NCBI RefSeq assembly: GCF_032925565.1
Contig: NZ_CP136708.1
Coordinates: forward strand, 4,464,001-4,528,000
Direction: 5' to 3'
From: Alteromonas sp. CI.11.F.A3
GTDB taxonomy: Bacteria > Pseudomonadota > Gammaproteobacteria > Enterobacterales > Alteromonadaceae
DNA length: 64,000 nucleotides
In this document: piece after piece, positions 22,792-32,879 of the stretch
Layout of the letters: each line of letters opens with the position of its first letter
Numbering within the stretch: the first letter of the stretch is position 1
Notes under the pieces: model-generated
The model's database searches: none
Seen by the model: the letters and a program-made list of their open reading frames with translations, nothing else
Told to the model about the DNA's origin: nothing
Made by a program: the position numbers and the translations under genes

Positions 22792-23271
22792 TTAACTTAT
22801 GGAAAACTGGCGACGGGTTTTACGAAGTAGCCAAAACACCCATGGCCATAACAGCATAGAGGTAAGTACAGGCCACAAATAATCCAGTTGGAAATAGATA
22901 TCTGTAAGTAGGTGCTGCACCCAGAATGTGAGCAAGTGGTAGAGCGAAGAAAGCAACCCTATAACGATAGCTTGTTGCCAAACAGAGTAATTTCGTAGCC
23001 GCTGATAGTTCGCTGCCAAAATATAAATTGAGATACTTAAGCTTAGACTGTGAATACCTAAGGTTGTACCCACCAATATATCTACCGCCACGCCGGTTAA
23101 GAAGGCCACGCCCACATTCACGCGATGGGGAAGCGCCATGCTCCAGTACGCAAGCACAATCAGCACCCAATCTGGGCGGTATAAATCAACTTGAATAGGT
23201 AATGGCACGATTTGAAGGACAAGCGCAATCAAAAGCGTAGTGACGATAACCGAATGACGCTTACGAATCAT
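22792..23271 (-). CDS. mreD: rod shape-determining protein MreD
   Basis: MreD is an integral membrane component of the elongasome that works with MreC and the PBP2/RodA machinery. The 159-residue protein is almost entirely hydrophobic, with about five TM segments. The start at 23271 is chosen because AGGAGG sits 6 bases upstream. An earlier ATG at 23286 lies within that ribosome-binding region. It overlaps mreC by 11 bases. Confidence 0.92.
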   Translation of the reverse strand: MIRKRHSVIVTTLLIALVLQIVPLPIQVDLYRPDWVLIVLAYWSMALPHRVNVGVAFLTGVAVDILVGTTLGIHSLSLSISIYILAANYQRLRNYSVWQQAIVIGLLSSLYHLLTFWVQHLLTDIYFQLDYLWPVLTSMLLWPWVFWLLRKTRRQFSIS

Positions 23272-24160
23272 CTTCAGCCTCCTCATTACTTACCATGTTG
23301 CTATTACTCTCATTATCTACATCGCTGTCGATAGATTTACCTTCATCAGACCACAAGAGTAACAAGTACTTTAGTCGGTCTAATTTGGCCATAGGCGTTA
23401 CGGTTACAATAGAGAATGGGCGACTTTCATCACGCCGTACTTCTTTCACTGTACCCACGGGATACCCTTCAGGAAAAATTTTTCCTAAACCGGAGGAAAT
23501 CAATACATCTCCTGCTTTAATATCGACACTATGAGGTACATGCTCTAAATACAGTTCGTTTAACGCCCCACTGCCAGTGGCAATAAAGCGAATGTCATTA
23601 CGTTGGGAGCGAACAGGAATAGCGTGGGTCACATCGGCAAGCAATAGCACACGGCTGTTGGTGCTGCCCACTTCCATAACCTGCCCTACTATGCCTTTTT
23701 CATCAATGATGGGCTGAGATAAATAAACCCCATCAATGGCGCCTTTGTTGATGACCACCTGCTGGCTATAGGGGTTTTTATCAACCGCCATGAGCTCGGC
23801 CACCATTTTACGTAAGTCGTTACGTACGGGCGCATCCAGCAAATGCCTAAGTTGTTTATTCTCTTGAGACAAGGCTTCAAACCGCTGGAGCTTCTCGCTC
23901 ATGAGCAACAGTTGATTCGTTAGCTTGTCGTTTTCTTCGAGAAGATCTTCATGGGAGGTTAAGCGCTGGGCGCTTTCGCTTAGCATTAACCGAGGTAAGT
24001 TAGCTAAATACTGAAGGGGGCTCATGAATGAATTTAAATAGACCCGTGTCGATTTAAACCCTTCCACTTTGTGATCCACAAAAATAAGTAACGCTGACAA
24101 CACAATGGCCAGCGCTAATCTATTATTCAGTGAGGGACCGCGAGTAAAAATAGTATCCAT
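23261..24160 (-). CDS. mreC: rod shape-determining protein MreC
   Basis: MreC is a bitopic protein whose periplasmic part organises the cell-elongation complex. It has one N-terminal TM segment (about 13-30), a coiled coil (about 63-105) and two beta-barrel lobes with the family pattern DKGIVGQVMEV and ISSGLGKIFPEGYPVG. The 299-residue length is typical, with an acidic C-terminal tail. It is separated from mreB by a short palindromic hairpin. Confidence 0.93.
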   Translation of the reverse strand: MDTIFTRGPSLNNRLALAIVLSALLIFVDHKVEGFKSTRVYLNSFMSPLQYLANLPRLMLSESAQRLTSHEDLLEENDKLTNQLLLMSEKLQRFEALSQENKQLRHLLDAPVRNDLRKMVAELMAVDKNPYSQQVVINKGAIDGVYLSQPIIDEKGIVGQVMEVGSTNSRVLLLADVTHAIPVRSQRNDIRFIATGSGALNELYLEHVPHSVDIKAGDVLISSGLGKIFPEGYPVGTVKEVRRDESRPFSIVTVTPMAKLDRLKYLLLLWSDEGKSIDSDVDNESNSNMVSNEEAEDDS

Positions 24161-24170
24161 AATACAAAGA

Positions 24171-24190
24171 AGGCAACCTTAAGGTTGCCT
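24171..24190 (-). terminator. perfect palindrome between mreB and mreC, possible attenuator
   Basis: AGGCAACCTTAAGGTTGCCT is a perfect 20-bp palindrome in the 37-base mreB-mreC gap. On the minus strand it is followed only by TCTTTG, so termination would be weak. It could reduce mreCD transcription relative to mreB or protect the mreB mRNA end. Confidence 0.55.
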
Positions 24191-24197
24191 TTCCTGT

Positions 24198-25510
<1,313 letters not shown>

Positions 25511-26059
25511 TTATTGTTTAATCATCATTGAATCGGTCAGCGTATGCGATGAAATTAACTCACTGGCTGTACATTGAGCGGTAGAAGAAAAACGATAGAA
25601 ATAATAGTCTACGCCTGCAATGGTCGTATTGGTTGTTTGGCAACTGGCTTGGTAGGTACACCCTTCAAGGCCTCTAATTTGGGCAAAAGAAACGGGGCTG
25701 TTAATGGTGCCGCTGCAAGATAATGGGGTTGCACCTGCTGGGTTTGCCGTGGTCTTTATATGCTCCAACCCCGCTTTTGTTGCTAGCTGAGCGCGAAACC
25801 CTATGTTATCCGCCGCTACCTTGTTGCCAGTAGAAGAAAGTGACGAAGCTAGGGTTAAACCTAACAGCGCCAGCACTATCATAATAAACAGTGCTGTAAC
25901 CAACATACTGCCTTGCTGACGTTTTAGCGAGATGGATAACAACGAAGCGTCCACTACTCCCGCACTAGAAAGTGTTTTTCCTGCTCTATTGCTATTACGC
26001 CTTAAAAGCGTTTCATGCACTGAATATTCTTGAGGCAAAGGTTTACGGCGCATTTTCAA
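25511..26059 (-). CDS. mshP: MSHA pilus minor component MshP
   Basis: A PilX/MshP-like minor pilin-type protein. The hydrophobic helix SMLVTALFIMIVLALLGLTLA follows KRQQG, which resembles a prepilin cleavage site, but at residue ~50 rather than near the N terminus. The frame begins with TTG at 26059 or ATG at 26053. GAGG is better spaced for the TTG. Both starts lie inside the mshO end and give an unusually long leader of about 50 residues, so a later internal start is possible. It is the last gene of the locus; no mshQ follows. Confidence 0.75.
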   Translation of the reverse strand: MKMRRKPLPQEYSVHETLLRRNSNRAGKTLSSAGVVDASLLSISLKRQQGSMLVTALFIMIVLALLGLTLASSLSSTGNKVAADNIGFRAQLATKAGLEHIKTTANPAGATPLSCSGTINSPVSFAQIRGLEGCTYQASCQTTNTTIAGVDYYFYRFSSTAQCTASELISSHTLTDSMMIKQ

Positions 26060-26906
26060 TTGCCACCTCAGTCGTCAGACTCAATACTTCATCGCCCTTT
26101 TGGGCGCGTAGGCGCAACATCACCATATTATTAACCCCACCGTTCACACTGCGAACCTGAAAAGGGTCATCGTTTAGGCTACCGCTAGCAGGCGAGGCAG
26201 ATAAAGCATTAATGAAGTCCACTCCTAGTCTTGGGCTACTTGCCGAAGCCAAAGGCTGCGATGTAGTAAACCCAGACTCAAACCGATGAAGTACTGAATT
26301 TCTTAAGCAAAAGCTCACCGCTTTTGAAGCAATATAGGCACGATTTACGAGTGATGCTTCAGCAAAAGCATCATTCACCGTAACTTCGAGAGTGTCGTCT
26401 GTGCTGTCTCTTGTTGCACAATCGCCATCTCCGTCATCGGCACAACTTACAATAGGTTGGCGGTAATCATTAGCGGCGTTATAAACATCTAATACGCTAC
26501 TTGGTGCAACAATCACAGATGCACTGGTGGAAAAGGGCTGAATGTTATCGAGGGCGTCCGCAGGAAATAAAATATCGATAGTATTTTCAGCGGCAGGCTG
26601 AATGGAAATGTCGCTGTAACCTGTTACCGCATCAGCAGGCACGAACTGCAAGCAATGCTGAGACGATGATCCCCTTACTCTAACACTGGCAGGCACTGCG
26701 CTTTGAAGTTCACGGGCCATACGATTCATTGCAAAAGACGTTTGGGCGACAAGTTGCTCTCTTTCACTTACGCCAACAAATACAGACATGCTACTGGTGA
26801 CCACTTTTGCGATTCCTGTGGCTATCACCCCCATAACTACTAGCACGATAACAAGCTCTACAAGCGTAAAGCCCCGAGCTTGATTCATGGGTCTGCTATT
26901 TACCAT
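26043..26906 (-). CDS. mshO: MSHA pilus minor pilin MshO
   Basis: A 287-residue prepilin-like protein with the type IV pilin N-methylation motif ARG-FTLVELVIVLVVMGVI. The long beta-rich C-terminal domain is typical of MshO. The start at 26906 overlaps the mshD stop as TGATG; an earlier GTG at 26918 is less likely. It is part of the mshA-to-mshP minor pilin block. Confidence 0.85.
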   Translation of the reverse strand: MVNSRPMNQARGFTLVELVIVLVVMGVIATGIAKVVTSSMSVFVGVSEREQLVAQTSFAMNRMARELQSAVPASVRVRGSSSQHCLQFVPADAVTGYSDISIQPAAENTIDILFPADALDNIQPFSTSASVIVAPSSVLDVYNAANDYRQPIVSCADDGDGDCATRDSTDDTLEVTVNDAFAEASLVNRAYIASKAVSFCLRNSVLHRFESGFTTSQPLASASSPRLGVDFINALSASPASGSLNDDPFQVRSVNGGVNNMVMLRLRAQKGDEVLSLTTEVAIENAP

Positions 26907-27451
26907 CAGTAATTCCACCGATAGCTACTAAAAACAATGGTTTCATCGTTAGGAGTGAGTACCGATACGCGGACCAATTTTGCATTGCCCGTATAGCTAC
27001 CCACGCCCGCAGCATCATCAATACCATCAAGGTTATCATCGTAAAACACCACTACGTTAAGCTGGTAGCCTTGATATAGACTTTGCCCACTTTGCGTAAT
27101 GGTTTGACCCGCACTGTTTCGAATAACGCTGTAACCGTGGTAATCATCTACATCATCAAACGTACTACGATTTTCTCCACTATCTGGCCCCAAGTTTGCG
27201 CTAGTCGTGCAGCTAACAGTGTCGCTACATCGCTCACCGGCATTATGCCCACTGCTGTTTTCATCAAATGCCTTACTCAGTATTTCTCGTTGTAACCCTT
27301 GAGCGAATACATTAGCTCGGGCTTGGGTAACAGGTGCCACGCTTTGTTGCGCTTGCGCGCCAAGTAAGTTGGTAACAATCAGCATGACAATACTGGTAAC
27401 CACCAAACCAATCACTATCTCAAGTAGTGTGAAACCTCGCTCAGCACGCAT
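26906..27451 (-). CDS. mshD: MSHA pilus minor pilin MshD
   Basis: A 181-residue minor pilin with the prepilin motif ERG-FTLLEIVIGLVVTSIVML directly after a short leader. The ATG at 27451 has AGGGG 7 bases upstream and overlaps mshC by 11 bases. A TTG at 27472 would add seven residues and is not favoured. A CSDTVSC pair in the C-terminal domain may form a disulfide. Confidence 0.85.
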   Translation of the reverse strand: MRAERGFTLLEIVIGLVVTSIVMLIVTNLLGAQAQQSVAPVTQARANVFAQGLQREILSKAFDENSSGHNAGERCSDTVSCTTSANLGPDSGENRSTFDDVDDYHGYSVIRNSAGQTITQSGQSLYQGYQLNVVVFYDDNLDGIDDAAGVGSYTGNAKLVRVSVLTPNDETIVFSSYRWNY

Positions 27452-27998
27452 AAATAAGCCCCTGAGCTTCAACGCAAACGCCTACTGTAGCGGTACCCGA
27501 AAAAGTCACTCTGCAAATATTTGATGCGCAACTTCCCGTGGCGGTTATTGGCCGTCCAAGGTAATCGAAGTCAATATAGGAAGGCGAAGCTACACCTTCT
27601 GAAAACGCAACAGACACCCCTTTACCACCTATTTCATCACCGCGAGCGGCTAGGAAACTGGGGGCATTGGCGGCAATAGTAGCGCCACAGCTAGCTGATT
27701 GATTTGCACTGGAGTAATTAACGACAGTAGGCCCGTAGGCACCGTCACCAGGCGAACTTACAATAGTTCGATAGCAATAGCCCACGCGATTATCTTGCAT
27801 AGCCTTGCCTTGAATATTTCGCAAAGAAGAGAGAAAGCGTGTTTGAAGGGAATATTCTGTGTAGCCGGTATCATCTTGTATTCGCGCAGAAGCGACCACG
27901 CCTAGGATACCAATAACGACGATGACTATAATGAGCTCAAGAAGCGTAAAGCCAGCGCCTCGGGCTTGACGCTGGCCAGGAACGAAATGCCTGGCCAT
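27441..27998 (-). CDS. mshC: MSHA pilus minor pilin MshC
   Basis: A 185-residue prepilin with the motif AG-FTLLELIIVIVVIGILGVVA after a 15-residue basic leader. Cysteine pairs near the C terminus (CASNIC, and CVEAQGLIYAC) suggest disulfides in the globular domain. It lies 14 bases downstream of mshA. Confidence 0.86.
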   Translation of the reverse strand: MARHFVPGQRQARGAGFTLLELIIVIVVIGILGVVASARIQDDTGYTEYSLQTRFLSSLRNIQGKAMQDNRVGYCYRTIVSSPGDGAYGPTVVNYSSANQSASCGATIAANAPSFLAARGDEIGGKGVSVAFSEGVASPSYIDFDYLGRPITATGSCASNICRVTFSGTATVGVCVEAQGLIYAC

Positions 27999-28012
27999 GT
28001 GCTAGGTAATAT

Positions 28013-28516
28013 TTAGCAAGCAGTCGAGGTTAATGTGATAGTCGGTGAACCACCCGCTGCCGCATTTCGGTACTCAACAAAACAGTTAGCACCTTCAAAA
28101 CCGTCAGGGTAAATACGTGCCCAAGTTCCATTTGCACTCACGTACCAATCTGTAGTGCCTTGGTCTGCTGCGGTGTTTACTGCGCGAATATCTAGGTTCA
28201 TGTACGAATCTAATTGCACAGTCGTGGTGTTGTTGTTGTCATCGAAATAGGTGCTGTACGGGTAGCCATAACGAACGTTGATGTCAGTGCCGTTCACGGT
28301 GATGGTCGTGTTGGACGATGCAGTCGCGCCAGCAATAATTGCTTTTGCATGGATAGCTTCTGTAGCGCTAATCAGTGCGCCTTCTACCCCTTCTAGCGTA
28401 GCAATACGAGCGTCAGTTTGGAAACCTACAAACCGAGGCGCAGCGGTAACCGCTAAAATACCAAGAATTACGATAACGATGACTAGCTCAATAAGGGTAA
28501 AACCACGTTGCTGCAT
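28013..28516 (-). CDS. mshA: MSHA major pilin MshA
   Basis: The major structural pilin of the mannose-sensitive haemagglutinin type IV pilus. The very short leader MQQRG precedes the mature FTLIELVIVIVILGILAVTAAPRFVG helix, close to Vibrio MshA. The 167-residue protein has two C-terminal cysteines (GANCFVEY and the final C) that fit the pilin disulfide loop. The ATG has AAAGGA about 7 bases upstream. The 108-base AT-rich gap upstream could carry its own promoter, as expected for a highly expressed pilin. Confidence 0.9.
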   Translation of the reverse strand: MQQRGFTLIELVIVIVILGILAVTAAPRFVGFQTDARIATLEGVEGALISATEAIHAKAIIAGATASSNTTITVNGTDINVRYGYPYSTYFDDNNNTTTVQLDSYMNLDIRAVNTAADQGTTDWYVSANGTWARIYPDGFEGANCFVEYRNAAAGGSPTITLTSTAC

Positions 28517-28624
28517 AAAAATGTCCTTTTATTTCAATTACGTTTATTATTACAAAAATGACGTTATTGAATATAAAACTTTAGTTTAAAAATCACTACG
28601 TTACGTATACAACTCGATACATAG

Positions 28625-29272
28625 TTATGAGTTTGAATCATTACTAAATACGATAACTTGACCTATCCGAGGGTCGTACAGAAACCCATCACCTTGTGTA
28701 TCATTCGTAGGACTACTGTTCAGGTTTTTTATAGACTGGCTAAGGTAATAATAGCAAAGGTCATTACCACTTGCGCCGCTGCCACTACTATTTGTAGCAA
28801 AGTATCGGTAACCGTCAAATGGAGACTCTGAAAAACTTGACGTGATGGAAGGCGCACTTTGCATTATTAAACTAAAAATACTTTCGCAGTCTAATGCGGT
28901 AATGGCCGTGTCTTGACTGTTACCATCACCGTTAAGCAAGCCTGTGGGATAACCGGTGTCCTGATCAACCGCCACGTTAATGCCATCAAGGGTGACAAAG
29001 GTTTGATTGGTAGACGCATTCTCTTCCGGCCGACCTTCTATCTCCCACTGTGCGCGCACTAGTCCAACACCTGTGGCGAAACCACCTGCAACGCCCTCAA
29101 CCGTGGCATCTTCAGCTTGTTCAGTAATATCAAGAAAGCGTGGAATCGCCACGGCCGCTAATAGCCCAAGTAATACGACTACAATCACAAGCTCGATTAG
29201 CGTAAAGCCTGATTGCTTTGCTGCTATTTGATGCCGTTGTTTTTTCATTTGGACCATCCCAGTTTTTCTCAT
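28625..29272 (-). CDS. mshB: MSHA minor pilin MshB
   Basis: A 215-residue prepilin with the motif QSG-FTLIELVIVVVLLGLLAAVAIPRFLD. It lies directly before mshA, the mshB position in known MSHA loci. The start is ambiguous: ATG at 29272 or, eight codons later, 29248. Both give a basic leader before the G-F cleavage site. Two cysteines in the C-terminal half may pair. Confidence 0.85.
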   Translation of the reverse strand: MRKTGMVQMKKQRHQIAAKQSGFTLIELVIVVVLLGLLAAVAIPRFLDITEQAEDATVEGVAGGFATGVGLVRAQWEIEGRPEENASTNQTFVTLDGINVAVDQDTGYPTGLLNGDGNSQDTAITALDCESIFSLIMQSAPSITSSFSESPFDGYRYFATNSSGSGASGNDLCYYYLSQSIKNLNSSPTNDTQGDGFLYDPRIGQVIVFSNDSNS

Positions 29273-29293
29273 TATTAAAATTCAGTTTGTTTG

Positions 29294-29812
29294 TTACTGT
29301 TCGTCTTCTGGAACCACATCACCACGAAATACAAAGTAGTCAAAGTAATCCCCCGCACTTAAGGAAAATCGGCAACGTGCATTCACGGCCTCATCGTCGA
29401 CTAACTCACCACGGAAATATTCACCTCTTACATTAAAACCATTAACTATCATAGGCACGGTTAGCAACGCGTTCCAAAGGGACTTGCATCCTTGCACGGA
29501 AGGGGGCACTTCTGGCCATCCTTCATGACTCATGAGTACAGGCGTACGTCCAACTTCATTACCTTGCCTATCATAGTGTGTAAGCAGAATGCGAACTGGT
29601 CGCCCTTCTGACTGCCACTTCCAATGAGCTGTTACTGCAGACTCTTCCAACTTGAGCGCTAACTGCCTAAGCATCTGAGCCTCAAAATTAGCTTCGCTGG
29701 TGTTCAGTCGCACTATAAAAACGGCCATTAATGAAGCAAACAACGTGATCACAATAATATTGATAAATAGGGATCGGTTGTTATTCTTTGCGACTTCGCT
29801 TTTCGTCACCAT
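29294..29812 (-). CDS. mshF: MSHA biogenesis protein MshF
   Basis: A 172-residue protein with one N-terminal TM segment (about 15-33, after NNNRSLF) and a small extracytoplasmic domain. It has little motif content. It is assigned as MshF mainly from its place between mshG and mshB and from its length and topology, which fit the family. Confidence 0.75.
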   Translation of the reverse strand: MVTKSEVAKNNNRSLFINIIVITLFASLMAVFIVRLNTSEANFEAQMLRQLALKLEESAVTAHWKWQSEGRPVRILLTHYDRQGNEVGRTPVLMSHEGWPEVPPSVQGCKSLWNALLTVPMIVNGFNVRGEYFRGELVDDEAVNARCRFSLSAGDYFDYFVFRGDVVPEDEQ

Positions 29813-29895
29813 GTTACTACCCTTGCTGCTATTACTTTTTAGCAGTCATTAATTGTTCTTAACATACTGTTATAGCACATCTTTAAGATAGGGAG

Positions 29896-31122
29896 TTATA
29901 CGCCTTTTATTGCATTCATCATGTCCCACATGGGGGTGAAAATACCCAGCGCGAGTACCAGTACCATGGCTGCCACTACCACAATCAAAAAAGGCTCTAT
30001 CTTTGCTGTCAGATTTTTCAGATCGTAATCAACTTCACGTTCATAGAACTCCGACGCCTCAACCAATAATTCATCCACGCGACCTGTCTCTTCGCCTACG
30101 CGTATCATCTGCATCACCAGTGGGGTAAAAAGTCCGCTTGCTGCACTCACTCGTGCTAGCCCCTCGCCCTTTTCAATGCGCTCGCGCATCCCAATAATTT
30201 TTTGCCCCATATACACATTCCCCACCGCCTCTGAGGTTAAGTTTAGTGCACTGGTTAAAGGGACGCCCGCCCGCAACATCATTGAAAAACTTCGACAATA
30301 GCGGCTAAGTAAAGAACGATTGAAAATACTGCCCACTATGGGCAATGAAAGCTTGCGTCTATCCCAATTAAAACGCCCAATGTTGGTGTTTAATGAACGT
30401 CTAATCATGTAGGCAATGAATATCCCGGCAGCAATTAGCATGTACCAATAGTTCAGCAAGAAATCTGAAGTGCCAATGAGGGCTCGAGTCATTAAAGGCA
30501 ACTCGGCATTAAACTTAGAAAACATATCGGCGAACTTCGGAATAACAAAAATATTAAGCACCACAAACGCGCCCGCTAAGGCAATAAGCACAAAGATGGG
30601 GTAGCGAGTGGCGGCTTTAATTTGTTTGCGAGTTTCTTGTTCGCGCTCTAAATATATCGCCAATTGAGCGAAGGCATCTTCTAACTGACCAGTGTTTTCG
30701 CCAACATGAATAATGCTCACAAACAATTGATTAAAAATTTTAGGGTGCTGATTTAAGCCAGAAGATAAGGTTCTGCCTCGCTCTAAACTCACGATAGCGT
30801 CTTCTAGAGCAAGTTTAAGGCGAATTGAATTACAGGATTCGGCTAAACCAGATACCGCTTTTAGTAAAGGAATACCCGCTTTGGTTAGAGAGTACATTTG
30901 ACGACAAAAAATAACTAAATCGTCCAAGGTAACTTCTGGTACAAACCAGCCTTGCCAACCAGATACCACACTTTCTTTTTTAGCGCTCATGGGGGCAATA
31001 GCAATGGGCGTTACACTACGAGCGCGCAGCATTGCCGCTGCACTTGTTGCATCGTTCGCGTCTAACTCGCCTTCAGTAAGGGCGCCATTTCGTTCGCGCC
31101 CCTTGTAGCTAAACCGTGCCAT
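29896..31122 (-). CDS. mshG: MSHA inner-membrane platform protein MshG
   Basis: A GspF/PilC-family platform protein of 408 residues that sits in the inner membrane and couples the MshE ATPase to pilin assembly. Two GspF domains are visible (about 70-193 and 275-397) with FCRQMYSLTKAGIPLLKAV and YCRSFSMMLRAGVPLTSAL as the two repeat signatures. Three main TM segments are predicted (about 170-190, 220-240, 375-398). It starts 11 bases after mshE. Confidence 0.93.
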   Translation of the reverse strand: MARFSYKGRERNGALTEGELDANDATSAAAMLRARSVTPIAIAPMSAKKESVVSGWQGWFVPEVTLDDLVIFCRQMYSLTKAGIPLLKAVSGLAESCNSIRLKLALEDAIVSLERGRTLSSGLNQHPKIFNQLFVSIIHVGENTGQLEDAFAQLAIYLEREQETRKQIKAATRYPIFVLIALAGAFVVLNIFVIPKFADMFSKFNAELPLMTRALIGTSDFLLNYWYMLIAAGIFIAYMIRRSLNTNIGRFNWDRRKLSLPIVGSIFNRSLLSRYCRSFSMMLRAGVPLTSALNLTSEAVGNVYMGQKIIGMRERIEKGEGLARVSAASGLFTPLVMQMIRVGEETGRVDELLVEASEFYEREVDYDLKNLTAKIEPFLIVVVAAMVLVLALGIFTPMWDMMNAIKGV

Positions 31123-31133
31123 CTATCATTGCC

Positions 31134-32879
31134 CTATTGCGCGTTGGTGTGGTGTGCGTTGTCAGTAGTTTCAGAAGAGGGGGCATCTTGGGCTACCATC
31201 TCAATCAATTTTAAAACTTCTTCTACACTGGTTACGCCCATTTTTGCATAAGTAAGCGCAGATTGAGGTAAAGAGCGATATCCCGCGCTTTTAGTAGCAG
31301 CATCGCTAAACCCTTGAATATCGCTGGCCTTTAAATGATTCATCATGTTTTCACTCATTTCGAGTAACTCAAAAACCCCTATTCGCCCTTTGTATCCGGT
31401 TTGATTACATTTCTGACATCCGCGACCTTGTTTAAAGGCAACGTCTGCGACATTTTCATCAATACCGTTTAACCACACCTTTTCATCATCCGTGGGTGTA
31501 TAAGAAGTGGTGCAATTATCACAAATTCGACGTACCAAACGCTGAGCAATAATGCCTCGAAGGGAACTTGCCACCAAGTAACCAGGCGCGCCCATATCTA
31601 ATAGGCGTACTACACTGGATATAGCATCGTTGGTATGCAGGGTTGAGAGGACTAAGTGACCGGTCAATGCGCCACGAAGCCCAATTTCTACCGTTTCTTG
31701 ATCACGCATTTCCCCCACCATAATAATGTCGGGGTCTTGTCGTAGTGTGGTTCTCAGTACGTTTGAAAAAGTCAGGTTGATTTTAGGGTTCACTTGAACC
31801 TGATTAATACGGGGCAAGCGGTATTCCACCGGATCTTCTACGGTGATAATTTTCGACTTTGCCGTATTTAATTCGCTTAATGCACCATACAAGGTGGTCG
31901 TTTTACCCGAACCGGTAGGCCCGGTCACCAAAATCATTCCATGGGGGCGGCGTAATAAATTTCTAAAGCGGGTTAACTGCGCTGAAGGCATACCGGTTTG
32001 TTCTAAAGTGAGCAGCCCTGCTGACTGGTCGAGCAAACGCATCACCACAGATTCGCCACCTTGCACTGGCATGGTAGACAAACGTACGTCTATTTTGTGC
32101 CCTTTAACCTTAATTTGCGTACGGCCATCTTGCGGTAGACGCTTTTCGGAAATATCTAGCCCCGCCATCAGTTTTAAGCGCAGCACTAACGCCGCCGCTA
32201 TACTTTTCTCCGGAATAACAGTTTCTTGTAAAACCCCATCTACCCGCTGTCGTATTCTCAGCTGATTCTCATCAGGCTCAATATGAATATCGGACGCTTT
32301 TGCTATCACGGCATCTTCAAAGATAGATTGCAGCAAGCGAGCTACTGTTGTGTCTTGATCCCCTGCACCACCAAGCTCTATATTGAAGTTATCTTCGGTA
32401 TCGTATTCTTCTGCCAGTTCTTGGGCAAAACTCGCAATTTCTTGGGTTTTTCGATAGAAAGTATCGTAAGCAGTAAATAGCTGTTGTTCGCTTACTACCG
32501 CGAGTTCAATTTGCCTGTTTAACGTTTCTGAAAGATGATCTACTGCGGTTAAATCTGCCGGATCTGACATGGCAACGAGCAGAGTGTCACCTTTATCATC
32601 AATAACCAGTGCGCGATATCGCCTAGCTTGAATTTCAGGTAGAAGTAGCACCGCTTGTTGATTAACGCGGAATTGATCGATATCGATAAGCGGAACATTT
32701 AAGTGACGCGATAACAATTCAAGCATTTGGTGCTCAGTCACCAGCCCCATTGAAATCAAAGTGGCACCTAACTTACGCCCCGTACTTTTTTGCTCTGACA
32801 GTGCCGTCATTAGCTCATCAGCACTAATCAAATTGTGCTGAACAAGAAGGTCGCCAAGGCGAATTCTGGGTTTATTCAT
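31134..32879 (-). CDS. mshE: MSHA assembly ATPase MshE
   Basis: A GspE/PilB-type hexameric ATPase (581 residues) that powers pilus extension. The N terminus carries a MshEN c-di-GMP-binding domain with the repeated pattern RLGDLLVQ...LMTALSEQ...LGATLISMG (about residues 5-50). The ATPase core has Walker A GPTGSGKTTTL, the Asp box, Walker B region and the tetracysteine zinc motif CDNC...CQKC. It overlaps mshN by 8 bases. Binding of c-di-GMP is known for Vibrio MshE; here it is inferred from the conserved pattern. Confidence 0.94.
   Translation of the reverse strand: MNKPRIRLGDLLVQHNLISADELMTALSEQKSTGRKLGATLISMGLVTEHQMLELLSRHLNVPLIDIDQFRVNQQAVLLLPEIQARRYRALVIDDKGDTLLVAMSDPADLTAVDHLSETLNRQIELAVVSEQQLFTAYDTFYRKTQEIASFAQELAEEYDTEDNFNIELGGAGDQDTTVARLLQSIFEDAVIAKASDIHIEPDENQLRIRQRVDGVLQETVIPEKSIAAALVLRLKLMAGLDISEKRLPQDGRTQIKVKGHKIDVRLSTMPVQGGESVVMRLLDQSAGLLTLEQTGMPSAQLTRFRNLLRRPHGMILVTGPTGSGKTTTLYGALSELNTAKSKIITVEDPVEYRLPRINQVQVNPKINLTFSNVLRTTLRQDPDIIMVGEMRDQETVEIGLRGALTGHLVLSTLHTNDAISSVVRLLDMGAPGYLVASSLRGIIAQRLVRRICDNCTTSYTPTDDEKVWLNGIDENVADVAFKQGRGCQKCNQTGYKGRIGVFELLEMSENMMNHLKASDIQGFSDAATKSAGYRSLPQSALTYAKMGVTSVEEVLKLIEMVAQDAPSSETTDNAHHTNAQ

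Noticed and set aside
31843..32265. 140-residue plus-strand frame opposite mshE
   Set aside because: Antisense to the Walker A region of mshE; no independent support.
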